Shown here: positions 1-9,519 of the stretch, piece after piece
How the letters are laid out: the number at the start of each line of letters is the position of its first letter
Position numbering within the stretch: position 1 is the stretch's first letter
DNA from: Melioribacter roseus
GTDB lineage: Bacteria > Bacteroidota > Ignavibacteria > Ignavibacteriales > Melioribacteraceae
Length of the DNA: 64,000 nucleotides
NCBI GenBank assembly: GCA_020724265.1
Contig: DYHH01000011.1
Span: forward strand, 1 to 64,000
Reading direction: 5' to 3'
Translations under genes and position numbers: made by a program
The notes under the pieces: generated by a model
Database searches by the model: none
Seen by the model: only the letters and a program-made list of their open reading frames with translations
What the model was told of the DNA's origin: nothing

Positions 1-60
1 CAATTTATTAATTAAATATACTCTCCTATGGTCATTTGACCTAAACTATAAATAATTTCA

Positions 61-81
61 GGGGGAGTTTTGATCTCCCCC
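61..81. terminator. GC-rich hairpin, possible terminator of an upstream gene
   Basis: A perfect seven-base-pair stem, GGGGGAG (61-67) with CTCCCCC (75-81), closes a loop of seven bases. Only a weak T tract (ATTTAG) follows it. It probably ends transcription of a gene left of the window. The rest of 1-346 is AT-rich with no ORF I can support. The string CAATTTATTAA occurs twice there, at 1 and at 121. Confidence 0.45.
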
Positions 82-346
82 ATTTAGTGCATAATTTCAG
101 TATCATTTTGAGAACCCCTTCAATTTATTAACCAATTGAATTAGTCTACTTCATATACATAGTTCAAAAAGTTAATACAAATCAGACAAAAAGTATAATA
201 ATTGTTAAATCATTCCATATTTCGAATATTTCAAAACTTAAATGAGTTACAGATCGTAAATCTCAAATGTATCTAAATATCAAATTGAGACACCCCCAAT
301 TGTAAAAAAGTGCGAAAACAATTCAAAAACAAACAAATAAGTTGGC

Positions 347-408
347 ACCTCCTTTGGATAATAAGTCGTGATGAAATTAGATCAAAACATAACAAACCAA
401 ATGGAGGT
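347..408 (+). promoter_or_regulatory. 5' leader hairpin masking the ribosome binding site of the giant T9SS protein
   Basis: ACCTCCTTTGG at 347-357 pairs with CCAAA (397-401) plus GGAGGT (403-408). This gives eleven base pairs with one bulged T at 402. The 3' arm contains the only good Shine-Dalgarno sequence (GGAGG, 403-407), eight bases before the ATG at 416. If the stem forms in the mRNA, ribosome access is blocked. The 5' arm copies the anti-Shine-Dalgarno core of 16S rRNA. The structure is seen in the sequence; the regulatory role is inferred. Confidence 0.55.
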
Positions 409-415
409 TCATAAA

Positions 416-3400
416 ATGGTTAAATCAATACTAACCAAAATTTCCTTTATTCTAATACTCTCTTCATTTCTGCTTGCCCAGAATGGCTTTAATGTAACAT
501 TCAATGGAGTAACAGATAATGAAGACGGAACATATACCTGGTCTTACACTGTAGAAAATGAAAATGCGTCAAATGGATTATCGCATTGGACAATAGCATT
601 ATGTGAAACCGAAGATGACCCTATTTCTGCTTCACCAAGTCCATGGTCAATGGTTCGAGGCATAGATGCTTCTACAGGTGTTGAAATTTATGGTATAAAA
701 TGGGATCTGGATCAATCTCTAGAACAAGGTGAGTCAAGAACATTTACATTTACCCTTAATGGAGATTATGCTCAGACTCAAGTTCAATACAGTTTAAAAT
801 ACGCAACTCTGCATGTAGAATCCTATATAACCGGACCTTCCTGCGAATTTAATACCGTTTGCACTGGCGAAATCGGGGATTATGTTTTTGTTGATATGAC
901 CGGTGACTGCGACGGTGGTCAAGAGGGCTCATTACCGATTGAGGGCGCAGTTGTTCAGCTTTCTTATGGTGATCAAACATTCACGACAACCACTGACGCA
1001 GATGGTAAATATTTATTTGATGAACTTTGTGCTGGGGAATATACTGTAACAATTATTTCTGTACCTGAAGCCTATAGCGAATATACTTTAAGTACACCAG
1101 GTTCATACAACGTTACTTTAGCTGAAGATAATTCGAAATTCTACGATGCTGATTTCGGTTACTGTTCCGAAGAAGACGAACTTTGTGGTGGTTTTGATGT
1201 GAACTTCGATGGCGTAACTAATAATAATGATGGTACATCCACTTGGACATATACAGTTACAGGTATCAACGCTGCTCATGACTTATCTCACTGGGTATTA
1301 GCTCTTTGTGAAGATAATGTAATAAGTGCTTCTCCTAGTCCATGGGAAGTCGGAACTGATCCGACAAGCGGTGTATTTGGAATTAAATGGGATGTTCCCG
1401 TAAACAAATTTAACGGACAAGTTACATTTAGTGTAACTCTTGATGGACAATATTCTCAAACAACTACAGATATAGCTATAAAAGCTGGTACGGATATTTT
1501 CTATTGCACAACTATTGGTCCGGATTGCGAAGAAATTGAATGCTCAGGTGAAATAGGAAATTACGTATTTGTCGATATGACCGATGATTGTACCGGTGAT
1601 CAAACAGGCTCAACCCCAATTGCCGGGGCAACAGTTCAATTAACCTACGGAAATGTTACCAAAACTACTACAACTGATGCATTCGGTTATTATCTATTCA
1701 CCGAATTGTGTGCTGGTGACTATGTGGTTACAATAATCTCAGTACCCGAAGCTTATGATGAGTACACATTAAGCACACCGGGATCTTACAACGTCAACTT
1801 AGCAAACGATGACTCAAAATTCTATGACGCTGATTTCGGCTATTGCCCTCCTGTTGATGATTGTGAAGGCGAAGGTGTAATAGGTGACTATATTTGGTTA
1901 GATGAAAATTGCGACGGTATACAGAATCATGGTGTTGAATTTGGTATTCCCGGTGTTACAGTATATCTTAAAGATGCACAAGGTAATATTCTTCAAACTA
2001 CGGTAACAAATAACTCGGGATTGTATAAGTTCATGGGTCTCTGTGCAGGAACATATTATGTTTTTGTTGATGAATCAACATTACCCGAAGGATACACTCC
2101 TACTGCATCCTATGTTGATACTGTCCCGAATAGCTACAAACATGATAGTAATGAAAACGGTGAAGAAGTTATTCTTATTGCAGATGATTCGAAAGATCAC
2201 ACAATTGATTTCGGTTATTGTGCTCCTGACGATGAACCCGAAGTTGATATTGAGGTTGAAAAATCTGCTTCATCAAGCAATTTACAAGACGGTGATACAT
2301 TCTATTATACAGTTACTGTAAAAAACAATGGTCCGGATAATGCAACCGGTGTTCAAGTTACTGATGTTTTACCGCAAGGCGTTGATTTTATTTCTTACTC
2401 GGCAACACAAGGCACTTATGATTTTAATACCGGTGTTTGGATGGTTGGAAACTTAGCAAACGGTGTAAGCCAAACATTAACTATAAATGTTCAAGTTAAT
2501 GTTGATGATGTAAATACTTCTACATTTAATTTGGGTATAGCATCAGATTACAATCTATTTGTTCTTTATGATGTTAATCAACCATCATCGGATACTGAAG
2601 GTAAAGTAGCAGTTGGAAGAAATGCATACTTTGCAAATTACAGTATTGGTGATAAACTTCCTCCAAACAGCGGTGATGTTCTAATCGTTGGTAACAACTT
2701 AGAGTATATTTCCGGTGCAGTATATAACGGTAATGTTGTTTATGGAAATCAAACTAATTTGGATAGTGAATACTATGCAGTTAGTATAACCGGTGGTACA
2801 CTTAGACAAGATACCCCGATTGATTTTGCTGCGGCTGAAGGATATTTGTTAGGCTTATCAAGTACATTGTTTGGATACTCAGTTAACGGTACAACTACAA
2901 TGCAGTGGGGCGGATTAAAACTTACAGGTACGGATCCTTACCTTAATGTATTTATGGTTGACGGTGCAGACTTATCATCAGCAAATGATTTCCAAATTAA
3001 TGTTCCAAACGGTTCGGTTGTTCTTGTTAATGTAAGCGGAACAACAGTTAGCTGGACCGGTGGTTTAACCGTAACCGGTACTTCAATAGGAAATGTTCTC
3101 TATAACTTTAAAGATGCAACAAGTATAACAATTCAAGGTATAGATGTACGCGGATCAATACTTGCACCTAAAGCTCACGTAAACTTTGTAGCCGGTGTTC
3201 AAAACGGTCAAATGATTTGTAAATCTCTTGAAGGTATGGGTCAGTTTAACAACAGTAAATTTATCGGCAACATTCCTACTGAAACTCAGATTGTAAACGT
3301 TGCTGTGGTTACAGGAGTTATAGAATTGGATACTAATCCGGATAACGATATGGATGACGCAGTTGTGGTTGTTAACGGAACAGATCCAGGAACCGGTAAC

Positions 3401-4600
3401 GGCGGCGGAAATGGCGGCAGTGGTAACGGTGGATGGGAATACGTCGGTAATTTCTTAGATGGTCAAATTGTTTGGTCGCTTGCTTATACCGAAGACGGCT
3501 GTATTTTAGTCGGTACATTAGGCGGTGCAATTTACAAATCAAATACCGAAGGAACTGAATTCACATTAATTAATGAAGGTATGAACGTCGGCTTCATTTG
3601 GTCATTATTAGTATACAACGGATATTATTTTGCCGGTACGGAACAGGGTGTCTTCATGTATAACGGCTCAAGCTGGGTATTAGTTGGCTTAGTCGGAATG
3701 GATGTTCGATCACTTTCTGCTGTTGACGGTAAAATCTATGCCGGAGTTTGGGGCGGCGGTGTTTACGTATCCTCAGATAACGGAGCTACATGGACTCAGT
3801 TGACTTCAGAACTTCTTTCATGGTCGGCAGTACAAGACATTACAGTTCACTTCTCGGGCAACTTTAATGTAGAATTGTTCGTTGCTACTTTAGGCAATGG
3901 TATCTGCTTCTCACCTGATGGTGGTGTAAATTGGACAAAACTAAACATCGATTATCAATTTGTATGGTCGATTGCCTCAACATCTGCAGGTGTATTGTTC
4001 GCTGGAACTTATGGTGACGGACTTTATACCTCTAATGATAATGGATTAACTTGGACTAAAGTCTTTGGTGTAAATGCACAGTACATATATGATATAACTG
4101 TTGACCTTAACGATAACGTTTATATCAGTACTTTACTTGGCGGTATATTCGTATCAACTGACGGCGGTTCATCATTCAGTAATGCAGGTATGGGCGGAAT
4201 CGGTACAAGTTCGGTTCTCGCAATCGGTGGTTCATCTGAATCAAACAGCAGTGTTTATGTTGGTACCAGCAATGGCAGCATTTACAGAAAAGTTGGTGAT
4301 AATGGTGTTACATCTGTTGAAGATGAAGATTTACCGAGAGAATTCAGATTGGATCAAAACTATCCTAATCCATTTAACCCAAGCACAACGATTCAGTTTG
4401 CCGTACCTAAAGCAGGTGAATATAAAGTAGTTATATACAATATCCTCGGTCAGCAAGTAGCAGAGTTATTAAATACTCAATTGCAGCCGGGCGTACATAA
4501 AGTTCAGTTCAATGCTAATCAATTAGCTTCAGGTGTTTACATCTATCAATTGATTGGTGATAAAGTGAACTTTACCAAGAAGATGGTATTAATGAAGTAA
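416..4600 (+). CDS. Giant multidomain T9SS-exported surface protein (SdrD B-like, DUF11, choice-of-anchor A, BNR-like repeats)
   Basis: This is a secreted, probably surface-attached protein of about 1394 residues. I chose the ATG at 416 because GGAGG lies eight bases upstream and the signal peptide (MVKSILTKISFILIL, ending LLAQ) begins there; an in-frame ATG at 371 has no ribosome binding site. After the signal come two copies of a beta module (GFNVTFNGVTDN and GFDVNFDGVTNN), each followed by an SdrD B-like repeat (GEIGDYVFVDMTGD). A third B-like repeat, a DUF11 domain (near 620-720), a choice-of-anchor A domain (near 720-1000), a Gly/Asn linker and BNR/sialidase-like repeats (near 1040-1310) follow. 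The C-terminus is a type A T9SS sorting module (NYPNPFNPSTTIQF to KKMVLMK). An adhesin or structural role is inferred; no catalytic motif was seen. Confidence 0.9.
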   Translation: MVKSILTKISFILILSSFLLAQNGFNVTFNGVTDNEDGTYTWSYTVENENASNGLSHWTIALCETEDDPISASPSPWSMVRGIDASTGVEIYGIKWDLDQSLEQGESRTFTFTLNGDYAQTQVQYSLKYATLHVESYITGPSCEFNTVCTGEIGDYVFVDMTGDCDGGQEGSLPIEGAVVQLSYGDQTFTTTTDADGKYLFDELCAGEYTVTIISVPEAYSEYTLSTPGSYNVTLAEDNSKFYDADFGYCSEEDELCGGFDVNFDGVTNNNDGTSTWTYTVTGINAAHDLSHWVLALCEDNVISASPSPWEVGTDPTSGVFGIKWDVPVNKFNGQVTFSVTLDGQYSQTTTDIAIKAGTDIFYCTTIGPDCEEIECSGEIGNYVFVDMTDDCTGDQTGSTPIAGATVQLTYGNVTKTTTTDAFGYYLFTELCAGDYVVTIISVPEAYDEYTLSTPGSYNVNLANDDSKFYDADFGYCPPVDDCEGEGVIGDYIWLDENCDGIQNHGVEFGIPGVTVYLKDAQGNILQTTVTNNSGLYKFMGLCAGTYYVFVDESTLPEGYTPTASYVDTVPNSYKHDSNENGEEVILIADDSKDHTIDFGYCAPDDEPEVDIEVEKSASSSNLQDGDTFYYTVTVKNNGPDNATGVQVTDVLPQGVDFISYSATQGTYDFNTGVWMVGNLANGVSQTLTINVQVNVDDVNTSTFNLGIASDYNLFVLYDVNQPSSDTEGKVAVGRNAYFANYSIGDKLPPNSGDVLIVGNNLEYISGAVYNGNVVYGNQTNLDSEYYAVSITGGTLRQDTPIDFAAAEGYLLGLSSTLFGYSVNGTTTMQWGGLKLTGTDPYLNVFMVDGADLSSANDFQINVPNGSVVLVNVSGTTVSWTGGLTVTGTSIGNVLYNFKDATSITIQGIDVRGSILAPKAHVNFVAGVQNGQMICKSLEGMGQFNNSKFIGNIPTETQIVNVAVVTGVIELDTNPDNDMDDAVVVVNGTDPGTGNGGGNGGSGNGGWEYVGNFLDGQIVWSLAYTEDGCILVGTLGGAIYKSNTEGTEFTLINEGMNVGFIWSLLVYNGYYFAGTEQGVFMYNGSSWVLVGLVGMDVRSLSAVDGKIYAGVWGGGVYVSSDNGATWTQLTSELLSWSAVQDITVHFSGNFNVELFVATLGNGICFSPDGGVNWTKLNIDYQFVWSIASTSAGVLFAGTYGDGLYTSNDNGLTWTKVFGVNAQYIYDITVDLNDNVYISTLLGGIFVSTDGGSSFSNAGMGGIGTSSVLAIGGSSESNSSVYVGTSNGSIYRKVGDNGVTSVEDEDLPREFRLDQNYPNPFNPSTTIQFAVPKAGEYKVVIYNILGQQVAELLNTQLQPGVHKVQFNANQLASGVYIYQLIGDKVNFTKKMVLMK

Positions 4601-4626
4601 AAACATGATTGGTTTGTGATTACTGT

Positions 4627-4661
4627 AAGGCGGCTCGGAGGAGCCGCCTTTTTTATTTTTT
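4627..4661 (+). terminator. Rho-independent terminator of the giant T9SS gene
   Basis: GGCGGCTC (4629-4636) and GAGCCGCC (4641-4648) form a perfect stem around a four-base loop. It is extended by AA/TT pairs and followed by TTTTTTATTTTTT. It lies 27 bases after the stop codon. Confidence 0.92.
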
Positions 4662-4746
4662 CAAATCCCCGGGATTTTTTACTAAAAATTTTTGATAAAA
4701 AAAGATTGTTTATACGATCTATTGGAAAATTTCGGGGATTTTATAA

Positions 4747-5322
4747 CTACTCAACCAAATAATATTTACTCAAATCCGGCAAATCATTCCAATCAATTGG
4801 ACCGACTTCAAAATAGTAAATTAACTTAGGTAAAACCGATTTACCCCAAGCGCTTACAAAATAATTATATCCTTTTTGCCAATCTTCGCTTTCTCCCCAC
4901 CCCGTTTGACGAAAGATCAATTTTGTTTTACCATCGCCGGTTTCAAAAAATCTTATTGTTACAACTGTTTTTTGATTTGCCCGTAACTCCGGCAACATTG
5001 GCGGGAAACCCCAGGTAAATGAGAACATTTTATTTTGTTCAAAAGAAATAACTTTTTCATCTTCCGCTCCCCGGCTTCCTTCGGGCGCATCGGGGAAAAA
5101 GTAAATGTGATAATCACCGAACATTTTTAAGTCAATTTTTCCGTCAGGCGCAAAAAATGTTTGTATTCCTTCGATTGTCGTCCAAGCATTATATACTTCT
5201 TGCGGAGATGCATTAACCATAAACTCAAATTCAATTAGTTTTTCTTCAGGATTCTGTGCCATAGTTCCCCCGAATTGTAAGATTAACAATATTACCAAGA
5301 CATCTATAATTTGTTTTTTCAT
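4747..5322 (-). CDS. Secreted SRPBCC/AHSA1-family protein
   Basis: The protein has 191 residues from the ATG at 5322, which is preceded by GAGG five bases upstream and starts a signal peptide ending GGTMAQ. The upstream ATG at 5355 would put eleven polar residues before the signal and is less likely. The body has the START-like pattern of AHSA1 proteins: FEFMVNASPQEVYNAWTT, then DGKIDLKMFGDYHIYFF, then VTIRFFETGDGKTKLIF, ending with a long C-terminal helix. This family binds hydrophobic ligands in a helix-grip fold. Export is unusual for AHSA1 proteins. It follows the GH18-like gene by 41 bases on the same strand, so the two are probably cotranscribed. The ligand is unknown. Confidence 0.75.
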   Translation of the reverse strand: MKKQIIDVLVILLILQFGGTMAQNPEEKLIEFEFMVNASPQEVYNAWTTIEGIQTFFAPDGKIDLKMFGDYHIYFFPDAPEGSRGAEDEKVISFEQNKMFSFTWGFPPMLPELRANQKTVVTIRFFETGDGKTKLIFRQTGWGESEDWQKGYNYFVSAWGKSVLPKLIYYFEVGPIDWNDLPDLSKYYLVE

Positions 5323-5363
5323 TTTTACCTCAATTGGTGTTGGTGCAAAATACATTTTGCGGT

Positions 5364-6839
5364 TTATTTAATCAAAATCATTTTGCGCGATTGACGTAAT
5401 GATCTTTGAGTTAAAGTATAATAATATATTCCGGACGATAGATTACTTGCATCAAAAATTACTTCGTGTTTACCCGGCTGAAGTTTTTGGTTTACAAGAG
5501 TTGCTACTTCTCGACCGAGAATATCATATACTTTCAAGGAGACTCTCTTGATACTTGCTACTTGATACTTGATTCTGGTTGTTGGATTAAAAGGGTTGGG
5601 ATAATTCTGAAATAAAACAAAATCATTTACAACTATTTCGTTTACAACACTTGTTGTTGTATCGGCAAATTTTTCCCCGATTAAATTCCAGAGTTCATTT
5701 CGTGTTCCGTCTTTTCCCAACGACCAAATACCGATACCGCTTAAGTTTTTTTCGAGTGCAAAATCATATTTCAATTCTAAACTTGGAACAGTATCCATCC
5801 AGATAAGTTGAAATTTGTCTTCTTGCGGAATCATTACATAAGTTGTTTGCGAAATTTCATCGAATACCGGATAGTTATTATCGGTAAAAAGATTATAAAC
5901 ATCTTTATAGTTTACATGCTTAACCCAATTCGAATTCTGGCTTCCTTCGGGAATAACAGTTGTGTAAGGATTGTTATTATCAACAAGCCATTCTGCACCA
6001 TAATAAGGCACACCTAAAATTATTTTTGTGATCTCAACATCGGCATAATCATTTGATATAGTTCTCTCGTAATTGTAAGGACTAAATTCATTTGTTCCGC
6101 TAAGCGGGGCAACGGGACCAGCATTTTGACTCCAGCTTCCGTGATAATCGTAACCCATAATAAATAAGTAATCACAAATTTCCGATAGTTCTTTCAGCTT
6201 CCATCTATTGCCCCAATTAACAGCGGGAGTAGCAAATGATAATTCTTTACCGATGAACCATGTATCTAACGAATCACGAAGCTCTTGCATAAAGTCATTT
6301 ATAGGATCACCCCGTTCACTTAACTTAAGATTCTCGAAGTCAATATTAATTCCATCGAAATGATAATCAGCGATAATGTTCTTTGTATCTTCAAAAAACT
6401 TTCTTTTGTTTGTGGAATTATTGATGAGATTACTAACAAGATTGCTGTCAACATCGCTTAATGATAAATTAGAAACGGTCAAAATTACTTTTACATCATT
6501 TGTCTGTGCACTGCTAATAATCTGAATCCATTTGCTTAAATTATTGTTCCAATCCGGCGGATAAGATAACGATCCGTCAGGTTGCAATACAAAATCAAAA
6601 ACGGCAAGATGTGTTAATAAATCTAATCGAATATTGGCATCATTTAATTCCCAATAAGGTAAATAACCAAATACTTTTTTCTTTAATTCTATTGAGTTGC
6701 TAAAATGAGTTATTTGCAGGTCAAATGAATTTGCTGCTTTATTGTGATTTTGAATCTTATCAAAATAATGGGTTGAATGCTGCGCAGAAACGACAATTAG
6801 CAGTTGAATGAAGAAAAATATTTTTATTATGGTTTTCAT
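5364..6839 (-). CDS. T9SS-exported GH18-family glycoside hydrolase (chitinase-like)
   Basis: The protein has 491 residues with a signal peptide ending VVSAQ at residue 20. Residues 55-390 are a GH18 TIM barrel: FGYLPYWE on strand 1, VKVILTVSN, and the signature DGINIDFE at 162-169 with Glu169 as the expected acid/base. YLFIMGYDYHG and ILGVPYYGAEW follow, then GIGIWSLGKDG near the end of the barrel. GH18 enzymes cleave beta-1,4 GlcNAc polymers or peptidoglycan by substrate-assisted catalysis. The substrate here cannot be read from sequence. The last 80 or so residues are a T9SS sorting module (NYPNPFNPTTRIKYQVASIK) that contains a heptamer-repeat stretch shared with other genes in the window. 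Confidence 0.85.
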   Translation of the reverse strand: MKTIIKIFFFIQLLIVVSAQHSTHYFDKIQNHNKAANSFDLQITHFSNSIELKKKVFGYLPYWELNDANIRLDLLTHLAVFDFVLQPDGSLSYPPDWNNNLSKWIQIISSAQTNDVKVILTVSNLSLSDVDSNLVSNLINNSTNKRKFFEDTKNIIADYHFDGINIDFENLKLSERGDPINDFMQELRDSLDTWFIGKELSFATPAVNWGNRWKLKELSEICDYLFIMGYDYHGSWSQNAGPVAPLSGTNEFSPYNYERTISNDYADVEITKIILGVPYYGAEWLVDNNNPYTTVIPEGSQNSNWVKHVNYKDVYNLFTDNNYPVFDEISQTTYVMIPQEDKFQLIWMDTVPSLELKYDFALEKNLSGIGIWSLGKDGTRNELWNLIGEKFADTTTSVVNEIVVNDFVLFQNYPNPFNPTTRIKYQVASIKRVSLKVYDILGREVATLVNQKLQPGKHEVIFDASNLSSGIYYYTLTQRSLRQSRKMILIK

Positions 6840-6923
6840 CGAACATTAATATAAATAAATTCTTTAATTGCTTTTTAGCTATATATAAAATAATTTCATG
6901 CAAAGATTTTCAAGAGAGGATAC

Positions 6924-7934
6924 ATGAAAAAATTTCCACTTGTTTTTCTCGCCGTTTTGCTAACCTTTATATTATCCGCTTGTTCAAATGATAAACCGGA
7001 TACCGAAAAAAAATACGGCATTGTAATTCATGGCGGTGCAGGTTCAATTGTACCGGGGAGATACTCGTCTGAACAAGAAGAGGAGTTTGAAAAGAAACTT
7101 GCCGAAGCACTCGAAGCCGGATATGAAATTCTTGAAAACGGGGGAAGCAGTTTAGATGCTGTGGAGGCGGCTGTAATAATTTTAGAAGATTCACCTTATT
7201 TCAATGCAGGCAAAGGAGCTGTGTTTACTGCAAGTGGTATTAATGAATTGGATGCGGCTATAATGAACGGAGAAAATTTGCAAGCTGGTGCTGTTGCAGG
7301 ATTACATCATATTAAAAATCCAATTTCTTTGGCAAGAGCCGTTATGGAAAAATCCGAACATGTTATGATGATATCAGACGGAGCAGAGCAATTTGCCGAA
7401 CAGAATGGATTTGAATTAATTGACCCGGAATATTTTTTCGTTCAAGAAAGATGGGATAGTCTGCAGAAAATTTTACAACGTGAAAAAGAATCTTCAAAAA
7501 ATAATGGTGAAGAAAAATTTGGAACTGTAGGAGCCGTAGCTTTAGATAAAAACGGGAACTTGGCGGCTGCTACATCAACAGGCGGAATGACAAATAAAAA
7601 ATTCGGCAGAGTCGGCGATGTGCCGATTATAGGAGCAGGAACATATGCAAACAATAAAACCTGTGCAGTTTCTGCAACCGGGCAAGGTGAATATTTTATT
7701 CGGCTTAACGTTGCTCATGATATTTCAGCCTTAATGGAATACAATAATATTAGTCTTGTAGATGCAGCAAATGATGTTATACATAACAAACTTGAAAATC
7801 TTGGTGGAACAGGCGGTGTTATTGCAATCGATAAAAACGGAAAAATTGCAATGCCGTTTAATACTCCCGGTATGTTTCGAGGATACAAATTAAATAATGA
7901 AAATCCGGTCGTTCTTCTCTTTAAAGAACAATAA
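6924..7934 (+). CDS. iaaA: Isoaspartyl peptidase / plant-type L-asparaginase, lipoprotein
   Basis: This is an Ntn-hydrolase precursor of 336 residues that cleaves isoaspartyl peptides and L-asparagine after self-processing. The start of the mature alpha chain is HGGAGSIVPG near residue 36. The autocleavage and nucleophile site is GTVGAVALD, with Thr201. GDVPIIGAGTYAN and SATGQGEYFIR follow as in the family. A lipobox (FILSAC, Cys20) predicts a lipid-anchored periplasmic or outer-membrane protein, which is a common form in Bacteroidota. Length is normal. GAGAGG lies upstream of the ATG. Confidence 0.92.
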   Translation: MKKFPLVFLAVLLTFILSACSNDKPDTEKKYGIVIHGGAGSIVPGRYSSEQEEEFEKKLAEALEAGYEILENGGSSLDAVEAAVIILEDSPYFNAGKGAVFTASGINELDAAIMNGENLQAGAVAGLHHIKNPISLARAVMEKSEHVMMISDGAEQFAEQNGFELIDPEYFFVQERWDSLQKILQREKESSKNNGEEKFGTVGAVALDKNGNLAAATSTGGMTNKKFGRVGDVPIIGAGTYANNKTCAVSATGQGEYFIRLNVAHDISALMEYNNISLVDAANDVIHNKLENLGGTGGVIAIDKNGKIAMPFNTPGMFRGYKLNNENPVVLLFKEQ

Positions 7935-7954
7935 AAACATCATTAGGAGGGGCT

Positions 7955-8362
7955 ATGTATATAGCAGAAGTGAATTACCTTTCCGTTCTTATCTCGGCTG
8001 TTGCGGCAATGATTGTAGGAGCTCTTTGGTATGGTCCGATATTTGGTAAAATGTGGATGGGCTATATGGGTAAAACAGAAGAGCAGTTGAAAGAAGGATT
8101 TAATCCGGCAAAAACTTACGGACTTGCATTCTTGGGGCATTTCATTGCTCTTGCCGTGTTGGCAAATCTCTTTGTTTACCTTCACGTTGAAACTATAGGC
8201 GGTGCTTTACATACAGCGTTTTGGACTTGGCTGGGGTTTACTTTAGCAACGAATTTTATTACCGGGTTGTTTGAAGATAAAAAATTCGGTCTTCTTTTAA
8301 TAGATGAAGTATATCACCTGGTAGTTTTCTTTGTTGGAGCAATTATCATTTCAATATGGTGA
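7955..8362 (+). CDS. DUF1761 family small membrane protein
   Basis: The protein has 135 residues and four predicted membrane segments. It begins with the family pattern NYLSVLISAVAAMIVGALWYGP and continues FGKMWMGYMGKTEEQL. FWTWLGFTLATNFITGLFE and a final hydrophobic helix (VVFFVGAIIISIW) follow. DUF1761 has no established function. A strong ribosome binding site (AGGAGG) precedes it, and it sits 20 bases after the isoaspartyl peptidase gene, so the two may be cotranscribed. Confidence 0.85.
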   Translation: MYIAEVNYLSVLISAVAAMIVGALWYGPIFGKMWMGYMGKTEEQLKEGFNPAKTYGLAFLGHFIALAVLANLFVYLHVETIGGALHTAFWTWLGFTLATNFITGLFEDKKFGLLLIDEVYHLVVFFVGAIIISIW

Positions 8363-8368
8363 TAGAAC

Positions 8369-8797
8369 TTAATCGGAAAGATTAAATTTTACGTGTGTTG
8401 AATCCATTTGACCGGAATGATCGTCGGTAACAAATATTTGCAGTATGTAGTCACCTTGTTCAAACGAGTCGTCAAGAATCATTTGTATTTCGAGAGGTGT
8501 ATCCAAAACTTTATTGTTATTTGTTTTGTCGATCATTCCGTAATCTACTTCCTCAAACAACTCGCCCGAAGGAGTTAGAAGATTAACATAATAGGAAAGT
8601 TTTATTGAAAAGCTTTTATCCTCTTCGAATTGCTCAAAACCTCTAACCTGTGCGGAAGCATTTAATTCCCACTCTTCCCCGATATGAAAAGCAAATGCTT
8701 CGGGATTAAAGACTTCCAGCCTAATTTCTTCTTTTGAACATGCAGAAAACAAAATGATAAAACCGACTAACGAGAGTACAACAAATATTTTTTTCAT
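8369..8797 (-). CDS. Small lipoprotein of unknown function
   Basis: The protein has 142 residues with a lipoprotein signal (IILFSAC, Cys20). The mature part is beta-rich: AFHIGEEWELNASAQVRGF, FSIKLSYYVNLLTPSGELF and GDYILQIFVTDDHSGQ. This resembles a single Ig-like or carbohydrate-binding beta sandwich. I do not recognise a named family. It converges on the DUF1761 gene with only six bases between the stop codons. Confidence 0.7.
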   Translation of the reverse strand: MKKIFVVLSLVGFIILFSACSKEEIRLEVFNPEAFAFHIGEEWELNASAQVRGFEQFEEDKSFSIKLSYYVNLLTPSGELFEEVDYGMIDKTNNNKVLDTPLEIQMILDDSFEQGDYILQIFVTDDHSGQMDSTHVKFNLSD

Positions 8798-8847
8798 ACC
8801 GATCCGATATAATTCTGTTTATATAACTAAAAATTATTACCAATGTT

Positions 8848-9366
8848 TTAATACTTTTTAAGAAACCATCTCATTACGGCAGTTACTGATTTATCGAAGA
8901 AATCACTGCCGTGAGCTATTTCGGTATCGCTTAAATGAGCACTTTCAAAACCCTTTGCTACAAAGAAAACAGCTTTATCAAAAAAGCTATTTACTTTTGA
9001 ATAAAAACCTAATCCTTCGTGAAGTTCAAACGTACTTGAGATTAATCCTTCTTCAACAATAAAATTCCAAAGTACAACTCGGACTAATATTAACGCATAT
9101 ATTACTTCAGAAACTTTAAATCCTTCTTTTGCTCTTTCGCGTCCAAGTTTAATAAAGTGTTCTGCAGTTTTGTGAAAATCGGGTTCATCACGCATTAAAT
9201 AATTACCGAGTCTTTTGAACACATCATAAACTCTTTCATCGAGAAGATTATCGGGTATATTTTTATAACCGGGAGTAGATGGACTATTCTTAACTTCCTT
9301 ACTCCATCTTTTTGTTAACTGTTCTGCATGATCCTCAACGGCTTGTATATATTTTTGATATAACAT
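8848..9366 (-). CDS. RsbRD N-terminal-like sensor domain protein
   Basis: The protein has 172 residues and is all-helical, with no signal peptide. The pattern AVEDHAEQLTKRWSKEVKNSPSTPGY, then YLMRDEPDFHKTAEHFIKLG and RERAKEGFKVSEVIYALILV matches RsbRD N-terminal domains, which are found at the head of stressosome co-antagonists and some kinases. Here the domain stands alone, without a STAS or kinase partner next to it. It may be a free signalling subunit; the signal is unknown. Confidence 0.65.
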   Translation of the reverse strand: MLYQKYIQAVEDHAEQLTKRWSKEVKNSPSTPGYKNIPDNLLDERVYDVFKRLGNYLMRDEPDFHKTAEHFIKLGRERAKEGFKVSEVIYALILVRVVLWNFIVEEGLISSTFELHEGLGFYSKVNSFFDKAVFFVAKGFESAHLSDTEIAHGSDFFDKSVTAVMRWFLKKY

Positions 9367-9474
9367 ATCATACCTCCCTCGTCATTTATAAAATATAAAG
9401 ACATTATAAAGCAAAGAACAATTTCGGTTAGGATTAAAAGTAATATACCCGGAATAAAATTATAATCAAGAGAT

Positions 9475-9507
9475 AAAAAACCTGCTTTCAAAATAGAAAG
9501 CAGGTTT
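9475..9507 (-). terminator. Terminator downstream of serC
   Basis: A nine-base-pair perfect stem is formed by CCTGCTTTC (9481-9489) and GAAAGCAGG (9496-9504) around a six-base loop. Read on the minus strand it ends in TTTTTT. It lies just after the serC stop codon. Confidence 0.88.
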
Positions 9508-9519
9508 AATTAGTATTTG

